Part shown: one piece after another, positions 15,020 through 24,302 of the stretch
Layout: each line of letters starts with the position of its first letter
How positions within the stretch are numbered: the first letter of the stretch is position 1
Assembly (NCBI RefSeq): GCF_000720135.1
Contig: NZ_JOIU01000048.1
Coordinates: 1 to 25,201, forward strand
Length of the DNA stretch: 25,201 nucleotides
Reading direction: 5' to 3'
Source: Streptomyces sp. NRRL S-1022
Lineage (GTDB): Bacteria; Actinomycetota; Actinomycetes; Streptomycetales; Streptomycetaceae
Made by a program: the position numbers and the translations under genes
Notes under the pieces: generated by a model
What the model was told of the DNA's origin: nothing
The model's input: the letters and a program-made list of their open reading frames with translations, nothing else
Databases searched by the model: none

Positions 15020-15439
15020 ATGCACCTTCCGTTCCTGGGCCCCCGGCACGAGAAGAACGGTGACGCGCGGCCGCCCGCCGACCCCGAGACGGTCGCCGCG
15101 CTGCTGTCCGAGTGCGAGCTGCTGCGCTCGCAGGCGGCCCGGGCGGGCGTCCGCCTCGACGACACCCCGGCCTCGCTGGAGGCCCTGGACCAGATGGCCC
15201 CGCGCTGGCGCGACGACCCCGAGACCCTGCCCGGGCTGGGCCACGACGCCGGGCTCTACCTGGGCACGGTGGTGGTGCGCACCGTACCCGGCGCCGCCTG
15301 GCAGCTCGGGCCCGGCGGCGAACCCGTCGTACGGCTCGCCTCCGGCCGCGCGGTGGAGGTGGTGCCGGCCGGGCAGGAGTGGGCGGCGAGCGGGGTCCCC
15401 GAGCTGTCCCAGCTGTACGCGGAGATCGCCGAGAGCTGA
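15020..15439 (+). CDS. Conserved small Streptomyces protein (DUF6278-like)
   Basis: 139 aa, soluble and acidic. Its signature is PRWRDDPETLPGLGHDAGLY, then LGTVVVRTVPGAAWQLGPGG, which I associate with the uncharacterised DUF6278 family next to xth in Streptomyces. The start is ATG 15020, 15 bp after the exonuclease stop, implying one transcript. There are no catalytic motifs, signal peptide or membrane segment. The function is unknown. Confidence 0.8.
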   Translation: MHLPFLGPRHEKNGDARPPADPETVAALLSECELLRSQAARAGVRLDDTPASLEALDQMAPRWRDDPETLPGLGHDAGLYLGTVVVRTVPGAAWQLGPGGEPVVRLASGRAVEVVPAGQEWAASGVPELSQLYAEIAES

Positions 15440-15470
15440 CCCGGCCTCCTCCGACGCCCGCCGCGGCCCG

Positions 15471-15493
15471 GCCCCGCTGCCGTCCGGCGGGGC
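15471..15493 (+). terminator. Probable terminator hairpin of the pcaL-xth gene run
   Basis: GCCCCGC (15471-15477) and GCGGGGC (15487-15493) form a perfect 7-bp GC stem with a 9-nt loop, 32 bp after the stop at 15439. There is no T-run, as commonly seen in Streptomyces. Confidence 0.5.
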
Positions 15494-15602
15494 GGCACGG
15501 CCCCCGCCCGGCCCCGCGCAACTTCCCGGCCTGCGGCGACGGTTCCCCCGGCACCCCCTCGAACTGCCCTTCCAGGCCGCGCCGCCGGCCGCCGCGCCCG
15601 GC

Positions 15603-15812
15603 ATGCGCAGCACGTGGTACGAGGAGTTCCACCGTACCGGGAAGCCCATCGCCTCCGATCTCGACTACGATTTGCCGTTCATCCCCGTGGTGATGGTGAC
15701 CTCGCCGAGCCGCACCGGGATGTACCTGCTGCTTACCTGGTACGCCGACGGGGTGCCCGGCGTGAGCGGCGCTGCTGCCGGGTGGGGACCCCCCACGGCC
15801 CCGCGACCGTGA
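15603..15812 (+). CDS. Possible 69-aa protein or gene remnant
   Basis: ATG 15603 opens MRSTWYEEFHRTGKPIASDL, then DLPFIPVVMVTSPSRTGMYL and LLTWYADGVPG. This is strikingly protein-like compared with the low-complexity frame before it. No ribosome site precedes the ATG. The last dozen codons run into a strong hairpin (15789-15818), so the real C-terminus may be lost. It could be a small native protein or the core of a decayed gene. No family was recognised. Confidence 0.45.
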   Translation: MRSTWYEEFHRTGKPIASDLDYDLPFIPVVMVTSPSRTGMYLLLTWYADGVPGVSGAAAGWGPPTAPRP

Positions 15813-15818
15813 GGGGGG
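15789..15818. terminator. Strong hairpin between convergent genes
   Basis: CCCCCCACGG (15789-15798) pairs with CCGTGAGGGGGG (15807-15818), leaving one bulged A and an 8-nt loop. It sits between the rightward 69-aa ORF and the end of the leftward peptidase gene at 15862 and could terminate both. Confidence 0.55.
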
Positions 15819-15861
15819 CGGCAGTTGACACGGGCCAGGCTCGTCCGGCGGCAGCCGGAGA

Positions 15862-17427
15862 TCACTGCTCGCCGAGCGGGACGGACACGTACGACGGGTC
15901 GTCCACGGGCGAGGAGAAGGTCAGCTGCGCGCCGGACGGGTTGTGCTCGGCGTAGAGCGGGTCGACCGTGTCGACCACCAGCGCGAGGCGGTGCCCGGCG
16001 GGGACGTCGTAGGCCGTGGAGAACAGGTCCAGGTCGACGGCGGACGGCTCGCCGGGCGTCCGCCCGTGCCAGGTGTACGGCGCGTGCGTGACCAGCTTGC
16101 CCAGGCCGAGCGGTCCCACGTCGTACAGGTAGGCGACGAGCGTGCCGCTCTCCTTCGTGGGCGTGAGCGTGGTGTGCAGGTGCGCCGTGCCGCGCACCCG
16201 CTGAGCGCTGCCGTACCGCTCCGACTGCCACACGGCCGCCCAGCGGCGCGGCAGCAGCGGCATCGAGGCGATGGGCGGCAGTTGGGCGACCTGGTCCAGG
16301 ATGCTGGAGAGGAAGACGATCCCGCCGTCCGCGCCGGAATCGACATTGGCGTGGATGGTGGTGGAGCCCGCCAGGGCGATCTTCCGCCGGGTCGCGGTGA
16401 CCGACTTCCAGTCCGGGTAGCCCTCGTACTCCCCCGCGCCACGGGACTTCAGCCGGACCGGCTGCTCGCGGTCGACGCCGTTGTCGGCGCCCCGGAGGTA
16501 ATGGTCGAACCAGCGCCGGGTGTCCGTCCACACGTCGTTGGGCAGCCCGAACAGACCGGTCAGCTCGGCGGTCGCGTGGTCGCCGGGGCGCAGTTCGAGC
16601 CGCTTGGGGACGGTCAGCTTCTCGTAGAAGGAGGCGTACTGGTTCACCGGGAAGACCGTGTCCCCCCAGGCGTTGGCCAGCATGACGGCGGCGCCGTTGC
16701 TGTTCAGCTGGTCGACGTAGGTCGCGACGGAACGTTTCCGCCCCCAGTCGATCATCTGCTGTTCCGTCGACAGGTCCGAGGCGTACAGGTTGTTGAAGAT
16801 CGTGCGCAGTTCGGGGCTCTCTCGTCCGGTGAGGGTGGCCGCGCCGTCCAGCACGGCCGCCGCCTGGAGGTGCTGGGTGCGCCCCGAGTAGATCGAGTCG
16901 ATCAGGTCGGCCCAGCCGCTGAGCGCGGCCACCGCCTTGACGCGCTTGTCGTGGGCGGCGGTGAGCAGGCTGATCCCGGCGCCGTACGACACCCCGGCCA
17001 TGCCGATGTGCTGCGGGTCGGCCGGGGTGTGCGCCAAGGCCCAGTCGATGACCTTGGAGGCGTCCGCCACGTCGGGCGGACCGGCTACTTCTATCTCGCC
17101 GCCGGACTGCCAGAAGCCGCGCACGTTGTAGGTGAGCACCACGTAGCCGGCGTCGGCGAGCTGCTGGGCCTGGGCCAGGTACTCCACCTGGGGCAGGCCC
17201 CAGCTGGTGGGCAGCACGAGGAGCGGGTAGCTGCGGCTGCCGTCGGCGTCCCCGGGCGTGAGGACGTTGGCCTTCAGCACGGTTCCGCCGTCGCCGGTGA
17301 TGTCGACGAACCGGACGTCCGGGGCCGCCGCGGCGGCCGGTGCCAGACCGACGACCGTGCCCGCCATCAGCGCTGCCGACACGGCTGCGGCGGCGGAGGC
17401 GCGCAGCGCGGTACGACGTTGTCCCAT
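15862..17427 (-). CDS. Secreted CocE/X-Pro dipeptidyl-peptidase-like serine hydrolase
   Basis: 521 aa. The N-terminal signal peptide (RR at 4-5, hydrophobic 12-30, cleavage probably after an Ala run at about 35) points to export by Sec or Tat. The alpha/beta-hydrolase has nucleophile GVSYGAG (Ser147), Asp256 in GDTVFP and His284 in PGDHATAE, the S15/CocE pattern. From about residue 335 a beta-rich PepX_C-like domain follows (LPRRWAAVWQSERY, LVAYLYDVGPLG, HRLALVVDTVDPLY). Such enzymes remove X-Pro dipeptides or cleave esters outside the cell. The start is ATG 17427, preceded by GAGGAG. The upstream region is packed with TTAC/GTAA half-sites, suggesting repressor control. Confidence 0.9.
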   Translation of the reverse strand: MGQRRTALRASAAAAVSAALMAGTVVGLAPAAAAAPDVRFVDITGDGGTVLKANVLTPGDADGSRSYPLLVLPTSWGLPQVEYLAQAQQLADAGYVVLTYNVRGFWQSGGEIEVAGPPDVADASKVIDWALAHTPADPQHIGMAGVSYGAGISLLTAAHDKRVKAVAALSGWADLIDSIYSGRTQHLQAAAVLDGAATLTGRESPELRTIFNNLYASDLSTEQQMIDWGRKRSVATYVDQLNSNGAAVMLANAWGDTVFPVNQYASFYEKLTVPKRLELRPGDHATAELTGLFGLPNDVWTDTRRWFDHYLRGADNGVDREQPVRLKSRGAGEYEGYPDWKSVTATRRKIALAGSTTIHANVDSGADGGIVFLSSILDQVAQLPPIASMPLLPRRWAAVWQSERYGSAQRVRGTAHLHTTLTPTKESGTLVAYLYDVGPLGLGKLVTHAPYTWHGRTPGEPSAVDLDLFSTAYDVPAGHRLALVVDTVDPLYAEHNPSGAQLTFSSPVDDPSYVSVPLGEQ

Positions 17428-17455
17428 GGGTCACTCCTCACTCGGGTGCGTGCAA

Positions 17456-17520
17456 AGTGACCCGACGGTAACCTCGCGGCCTTACCCCAAGTAACCCGTC
17501 GGTAAGTTACGTACCAGTAA
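17456..17520. promoter_or_regulatory. Cluster of TTAC/GTAA half-sites upstream of the secreted peptidase
   Basis: Within 65 bp there are at least six half-sites: GGTAAC (17467), TTACC (17482), GTAACC (17491), GGTAAG (17501), TTAC (17507) and GTAA (17517). They combine into near-palindromes. AAnTnACC-N4-GGTnAnTT is centred at about 17499. TTAC-N6-GTAA lies at 17507-17520. A second ACC-type element with GTCGGGT spans about 17458-17470. This is the look of TetR- or GntR-type operator arrays. The only gene it obviously serves is the peptidase starting at 17427, because the other neighbour ends here. Confidence 0.5.
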
Positions 17521-17534
17521 AGATTGTTGAAGTG

Positions 17535-18287
17535 TCACGCGGCTTCGCCCGCGCCGGCGGCGGGCTCCGGCGCGGGCGTCCGCGCCGTCCGCGTCACATC
17601 CGCCACCAGCTCCACCACATCGGGGCCGTACGCCTCGGAGTTGACCACCTTCAGCAGCAGCACGAAGGAACCGGTGCCGTACCTGCGGGCCAACCGCTCG
17701 TGCTCGCGGGCGAGATAGCGGGTCGCGGCCTGGTTGGTGATGGCGCGCTGACCGCAGAACAGGAACACCGGGCGGGTGCCGGGCCGGCCGCCCGCGGTGA
17801 GCCGGGCGAGCAGCACGTACTCGCTGCGGCCCGGGTCCACGCGGTACTTCTCCGCGCCGATCGCCAGGGCACCGGCGTCCGGACCGGCGGAGGTCTCCGC
17901 GTCCATCCGCACGCCCGGCAGCAGGGAGGAGAGGTGGGCCGCCATCCGGCGGTTGGAGGCGGGACCGCCCACACAGAACTCCGTGCGCTCGCCGACCCCC
18001 TGCTGCGCGGCGTCGTGCGCCACGACGCGCGCGTGCGCGTTGCAGTCCTTGATGAGGGCGGACAGCTCCAGCAGGGCGAACACGTCGTTCCGCATCACCG
18101 CCAGCTCCGGCCCGCCCGCGTTCCGGTTGACCACCAGCAGCGACTCGGCGTGGTCCGGCAGCCCGAAGAAGGCCTGCTTGCGCCGCAGTCCGCGCCGCCA
18201 CAGATACGTGCGGGCGAGCCAGCCCAGCGCGGCGGAGACGCCCGCGGCTATGACCCCCAGGACGATGTTGCGCACGTCGTCGTTCAT
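17535..18287 (-). CDS. Membrane-anchored protein with Rossmann-like GGP-x-SN domain
   Basis: 250 aa. A single N-terminal membrane segment (about 8-28) is followed by a positive stretch (RRGLRRKQ), which places the remainder in the cytoplasm. The globular part has strand-rich segments, CVGGPASN at 105-112, EKYRVDPGRSEYVLLARL, and PVFLFCGQRAITNQAATRYL (173-192). The GGP..N motif plus a later G-rich helix cap suggests a nucleotide- or sugar-ligand-sensing Rossmann-like fold. I do not recognise a named family with certainty. The start is ATG 18287 with a weak ribosome site. It is divergent from ggt, and its end lies 108 bp upstream of the peptidase start. Confidence 0.75.
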   Translation of the reverse strand: MNDDVRNIVLGVIAAGVSAALGWLARTYLWRRGLRRKQAFFGLPDHAESLLVVNRNAGGPELAVMRNDVFALLELSALIKDCNAHARVVAHDAAQQGVGERTEFCVGGPASNRRMAAHLSSLLPGVRMDAETSAGPDAGALAIGAEKYRVDPGRSEYVLLARLTAGGRPGTRPVFLFCGQRAITNQAATRYLAREHERLARRYGTGSFVLLLKVVNSEAYGPDVVELVADVTRTARTPAPEPAAGAGEAA

Positions 18288-18333
18288 GGCCGCGCATGCT
18301 AGCGGGCCCGGGCGACGGCCACGGGGCCCAGGC

Positions 18334-18360
18334 GTACTGTCGTAGTACCGGCAATCCGGT
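18334..18360. promoter_or_regulatory. Two adjacent inverted repeats upstream of ggt
   Basis: GTACT-gtcgt-AGTAC (18334-18348) and ACCGG-caat-CCGGT (18347-18360) are perfect 5-bp-arm dyads that abut. They lie 35-60 bp before the ggt start in the divergent intergenic region. They are plausible operators or promoter-overlapping sites; no regulator is assigned. Confidence 0.35.
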
Positions 18361-18394
18361 TACGCTGCGCGGACTGTCCCGACGGGAGGTACGG

Positions 18395-20197
18395 ATGGGT
18401 CGCCCTGGTACGCGGAAGCTGGCTGTCCTCGCGGTCTCGGCCGCCGTGGTGTCGGTGGGGGCGGCGGCGCCACCCCCCGCGACGGCGAACGCGGCGCCCG
18501 CGAAGGTGCCCGTGGCCGTCGGCTACGGCGGCGCGGTCGCCAGCGTCGACGCGGACGCCTCCGCCGCGGGCATCGAGGTCCTCCGGCACGGCGGCAACGC
18601 GGTGGACGCGGCCGTCGCCACCGCCGCCGCGCTCGGTGTCACCGAGCCCTACTCCGCCGGCATCGGCGGGGGCGGCTACTTCGTCTACTACGACGCGAAG
18701 ACCCGCACCGTGCACACCGTCGACGGCCGCGAGACCGCGCCGCAGAGCGCCGGCGAGGACCTGTTCACCGAGAACGGCAAGCCGCTCGCCTTCGCCGACG
18801 CCGTCAGCAGCGGCCTGAGCGTCGGCACCCCGGGCACCCCCGCCACCTGGCAGAAGGCGCTGGACGAGTGGGGCAGCAAGAGGCTCGGCACCCTGCTGAA
18901 GCCCGCCGAGCGGCTCGCCCGCGGCGGCTTCACGGTCGACGACACCTTCCGCGCGCAGACCGCGTCCAACGAGACCCGGTTCCGCTACTTCCCGGACACC
19001 GCCGGGCTGTTCCTGCCCGGCGGGAAGCTGCCCGTCGTCGGTTCCACGTTCAAGAACCCCGAACTCGCCCGCACCTACGAGGAACTGGGCCGCGAGGGCG
19101 TCGGCGCGCTCTACCGCGGGGACATCGGCGACGACATCGTCCGGACCGTCGAGAAGCCGCCCGTGGACCCCGCCTCCGGCTGGAACGCCCGCCCCGGCAA
19201 GCTCGCCGAGAAGGACCTCGCCGTCTACCGGGCCAAACTCCAGGCGCCCACCAGGACGTCGTACCGCGGCCTGGACGTGTACTCCATCGCACCCTCCTCC
19301 TCCGGCGGCACCACCGTCGGCGAGGCGCTCAACATCCTGGAGCACACGGACCTGTCGAAGGCGAGCCAGGTGCAGTACCTGCACCACTTCATCGAGGCCA
19401 GCCGGATCGCCTTCGCCGACCGCGGGCGCTGGGTCGGCGACCCGGCCTTCGAGGACGTGCCCACCCGGCAGCTGCTGTCCCAGCGGTTCGCCGACTCGCG
19501 CGCCTGCCTGATCAAGGACGACGCGGTGCTCGGCAGCCCGCTGGCGCCCGGCGACCCGCGCCACCCGGCGGCCTGCGGCCAGGGCGGCACGGCGGCCCCG
19601 ACGACCTACGAGGGTGAGAACACCACCCACCTCACGGTCGCCGACAAGTGGGGCAACGTCGTCGCCTACACGCTCACCATCGAGCAGACCGGCGGCAGCG
19701 GCATCACCGTCCCCGGCCGGGGCTTCCTGCTCAACAACGAGCTGACCGACTTCTCCTTCGCCCCGGCCAACCCGGCCGTGCACGACCCGAACCTGCCGGG
19801 TCCGGGCAAGCGCCCGCGCTCCTCCATCTCCCCGACGATCGTCCTGGACCGGCACGGCAGGCCGGTGGTGGCGCTCGGTTCGCCCGGCGGCGCCACCATC
19901 ATCACCACCGTGCTGCAGACGCTCACCGGGTTCCTGGACCGGCACCTGCCGCTGGTCGACGCGATCGCCGCACCGCGCGCCAGCCAGCGCAACGCCGCCC
20001 AGACCGAGCTGGAACCGGCGCTGTACGACAGCGCCCTGCGGGGGCGGCTGGAGGCCATCGGGCACGGCTTCAAGCAGAACCCGGAGATCGGCGCGGCGAC
20101 CGGTGTGCAACGGCTGCCCGGCGGGAAGTGGCTGGCCGCCGCCGAGAAGGTACGGCGCGGCGGCGGCTCGGCGATGGTGGTGGACCCGGAGCGGTAG
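18395..20197 (+). CDS. ggt: Secreted gamma-glutamyltranspeptidase
   Basis: 600-aa Ntn-hydrolase precursor. A signal peptide covers about residues 1-31 (charged start, Ala/Val core, end near ATANA). The large subunit holds VDGRETAP, with the Arg that binds the glutamyl carboxylate. Autocleavage is expected before Thr410 in NTTHLTVADKWG, giving the catalytic Thr at the N-terminus of the small subunit (410-600). FLLNNELTDFSF, PRSSISPTIV and LGSPGGATIITT are the other active-site segments. It hydrolyses or transfers gamma-glutamyl groups from glutathione and similar compounds outside the cell. The start is ATG 18395 with GGGAGG; a longer frame upstream lacks family support. Its stop lies 3 bp from the end of the convergent Clp gene. 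Confidence 0.95.
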   Translation: MGRPGTRKLAVLAVSAAVVSVGAAAPPPATANAAPAKVPVAVGYGGAVASVDADASAAGIEVLRHGGNAVDAAVATAAALGVTEPYSAGIGGGGYFVYYDAKTRTVHTVDGRETAPQSAGEDLFTENGKPLAFADAVSSGLSVGTPGTPATWQKALDEWGSKRLGTLLKPAERLARGGFTVDDTFRAQTASNETRFRYFPDTAGLFLPGGKLPVVGSTFKNPELARTYEELGREGVGALYRGDIGDDIVRTVEKPPVDPASGWNARPGKLAEKDLAVYRAKLQAPTRTSYRGLDVYSIAPSSSGGTTVGEALNILEHTDLSKASQVQYLHHFIEASRIAFADRGRWVGDPAFEDVPTRQLLSQRFADSRACLIKDDAVLGSPLAPGDPRHPAACGQGGTAAPTTYEGENTTHLTVADKWGNVVAYTLTIEQTGGSGITVPGRGFLLNNELTDFSFAPANPAVHDPNLPGPGKRPRSSISPTIVLDRHGRPVVALGSPGGATIITTVLQTLTGFLDRHLPLVDAIAAPRASQRNAAQTELEPALYDSALRGRLEAIGHGFKQNPEIGAATGVQRLPGGKWLAAAEKVRRGGGSAMVVDPER

Positions 20198-20200
20198 CGC

Positions 20201-22942
<2,742 letters not shown>

Positions 22943-23100
22943 CGCGTGGGTTCCTTCGCAGACGACATGCGGAGCGGCCGGGTAGCCCGGGGGAGGGTTG
23001 CTCATGCCCACGATGACACGATCCGCCGGGGCGGGCATGTCCGTCTACGGGGCGGGCTCCCGCGCTCCGGCCGGCGCGGGCGCGTCCCGGTCCGCGCCGC

Positions 23101-23877
23101 TCAGACCGGCACGCGTGCCGTCAGGATCCTCGGGCCCGACTCCGTGATCGCGACCGTGTGCTCGACGTGGGCGGCCCGGGAGCCGTCGTTCGTGCACAGG
23201 GTCCAGCCGTCGGCCGCCTCGTGGTAGCCGTCCTTGCCGCTCGCGATCAGCATGGGCTCGATGGCGAGGACCATGCCGGGGCGCAGCGGCAGGCCGCGGC
23301 CGGGGCGGCCCTCGTTGGGGACCTCGGGCTCCTCGTGCATACGGCGGCCCACGCCGTGGCCGCCGAAGCCCTGCGGGACGCCGTAGCCGGCCGTACGGCA
23401 GACCCGGCCGACGGCGTGCGCGATGTCGCCGATGCGGTTGCCGGGCACGGCGGCCTCGATGCCCGCCGCCAGTGCCTGCTCGGCGGTCTCTACCAGCCGG
23501 AGGTCCGCGGGGCGGGCGCGGCCCACCACGAAGCTGATCGCCGAGTCGCCGGCCCAGCCGTCCAGCACCGCGCCGCAGTCGACGGAGAGCAGGTCGCCGT
23601 CGCGCAGCCGGTAGGGGGTGGGGATGCCGTGCACGATCGCGTCGTTCACCGAGGCGCAGATCACCGCCGGGAAGGGGGTGGGGGCGAAGGAGGGGCGGTA
23701 GCCCAGGAACGGGGAGGACGCGCCCGCCTCGCGCAGCACCTCCCGGGCGACCTCGTCCAGCTCCAGCAGGGATACGCCGACGCGGGCGGCCTCCCGTACG
23801 GCCGTCAGGGCGCGGCCGACGACCCGGCCCGCCGCGTGCATCGCGTCGATCGATGTGTCCGTCTTCAGTTCCACCAT
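23101..23877 (-). CDS. map: Type I methionine aminopeptidase
   Basis: 258 aa, the length of bacterial MetAP Ia. Metal ligands are Asp100, Asp111, His174, Glu207 and Glu238, with the supporting His83 and His181. It removes the initiator Met from new proteins. The start is ATG 23877. A TATAGT hexamer ends 7 nt upstream of the ATG, leaving no room for a ribosome site, so the mRNA is probably leaderless. It is divergent from a small XRE regulator and lacks the usual secY-adk-map ribosomal context, so it is likely a second map copy. Confidence 0.94.
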   Translation of the reverse strand: MVELKTDTSIDAMHAAGRVVGRALTAVREAARVGVSLLELDEVAREVLREAGASSPFLGYRPSFAPTPFPAVICASVNDAIVHGIPTPYRLRDGDLLSVDCGAVLDGWAGDSAISFVVGRARPADLRLVETAEQALAAGIEAAVPGNRIGDIAHAVGRVCRTAGYGVPQGFGGHGVGRRMHEEPEVPNEGRPGRGLPLRPGMVLAIEPMLIASGKDGYHEAADGWTLCTNDGSRAAHVEHTVAITESGPRILTARVPV

Positions 23878-23884
23878 GCCAATT

Positions 23885-23932
23885 ACTATACCGGTATTTG
23901 AATGGGGTGCTGTGCGGAGGCGGTATTAGAAT
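23885..23932. promoter_or_regulatory. Divergent leaderless promoter pair with shared repeats
   Basis: Leftward, TATAGT (23890-23885) lies 7 nt before the map ATG. Rightward, TAGAAT (23927-23932) lies 7 nt before ATG 23940. A perfect palindrome ATACCGGTAT (23888-23897) overlaps the map -10. GGTATTnGAATGGG occurs at 23893 and again at 23922, 29 bp apart, one copy at each -10. No good -35 is visible on either side. The arrangement suggests that the XRE protein binds these repeats and controls both genes. Confidence 0.55.
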
Positions 23933-23939
23933 GGGCCGC

Positions 23940-24191
23940 ATGGTGCGCACCCCCCTTACCCCTGAAGAGCGCGAACGCGGCGAGCGGCTCGGGCTGCTGC
24001 TGCGCGAGGCGCGCGGTGGCCGGAGCATGGCCGAGGTCGCCGCCCGGGCGGGCGTCTCGGCCGAGACGCTCCGCAAGATCGAGACGGGGCGGGCGCCGAC
24101 GCCGGCGTTCTTCACCGTGGCCGCGCTGGCCGGCGTCCTCGGCCTGTCGATGGACGACCTGGTCACCCGGTGCGCCCTCGTGCCCGTCTGA
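23940..24191 (+). CDS. Small XRE-family HTH regulator
   Basis: 83 aa from ATG 23940; ATG 23931 in the same frame is possible but overlaps the -10. The helix-turn-helix spans about residues 24-60 (RSMAEVAARAGVSAETLRKI, then ETGRAPTPAFFTVAALA). It is a stand-alone DNA-binding protein with no sensor domain. A leaderless mRNA is predicted from the TAGAAT placed 7 nt upstream. Being divergent from map with repeats at both promoters, it probably regulates itself and map. The map-XRE pair recurs in Streptomyces as far as I recall. Confidence 0.87.
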   Translation: MVRTPLTPEERERGERLGLLLREARGGRSMAEVAARAGVSAETLRKIETGRAPTPAFFTVAALAGVLGLSMDDLVTRCALVPV

Positions 24192-24244
24192 TCCTGGGAT
24201 GGGTGCTGCGCACGCTGCCGGAAAACTCCGCGTAGCGGTCCCGT

Positions 24245-24259
24245 AACACAACTGGTGTT
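24245..24259. promoter_or_regulatory. Inverted repeat upstream of the last gene
   Basis: AACAC-aactg-GTGTT is a perfect 5-bp-arm dyad in a locally AT-richer patch, 44 bp before ATG 24303. It is a candidate operator; nothing identifies its binder. Confidence 0.3.
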
Positions 24260-24302
24260 GCCTACCGGGCGTCGGTTGCCGGCGGTCGGTGGGAGCGGGG
24301 CG

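Noticed and set aside
15943..17460. 505-codon rightward open frame
   Set aside because: Antisense to the secreted peptidase gene and composition-biased.
18299..20110. 603-codon leftward open frame
   Set aside because: Antisense to ggt, low-complexity Gly/Arg/Val-rich, no family features.
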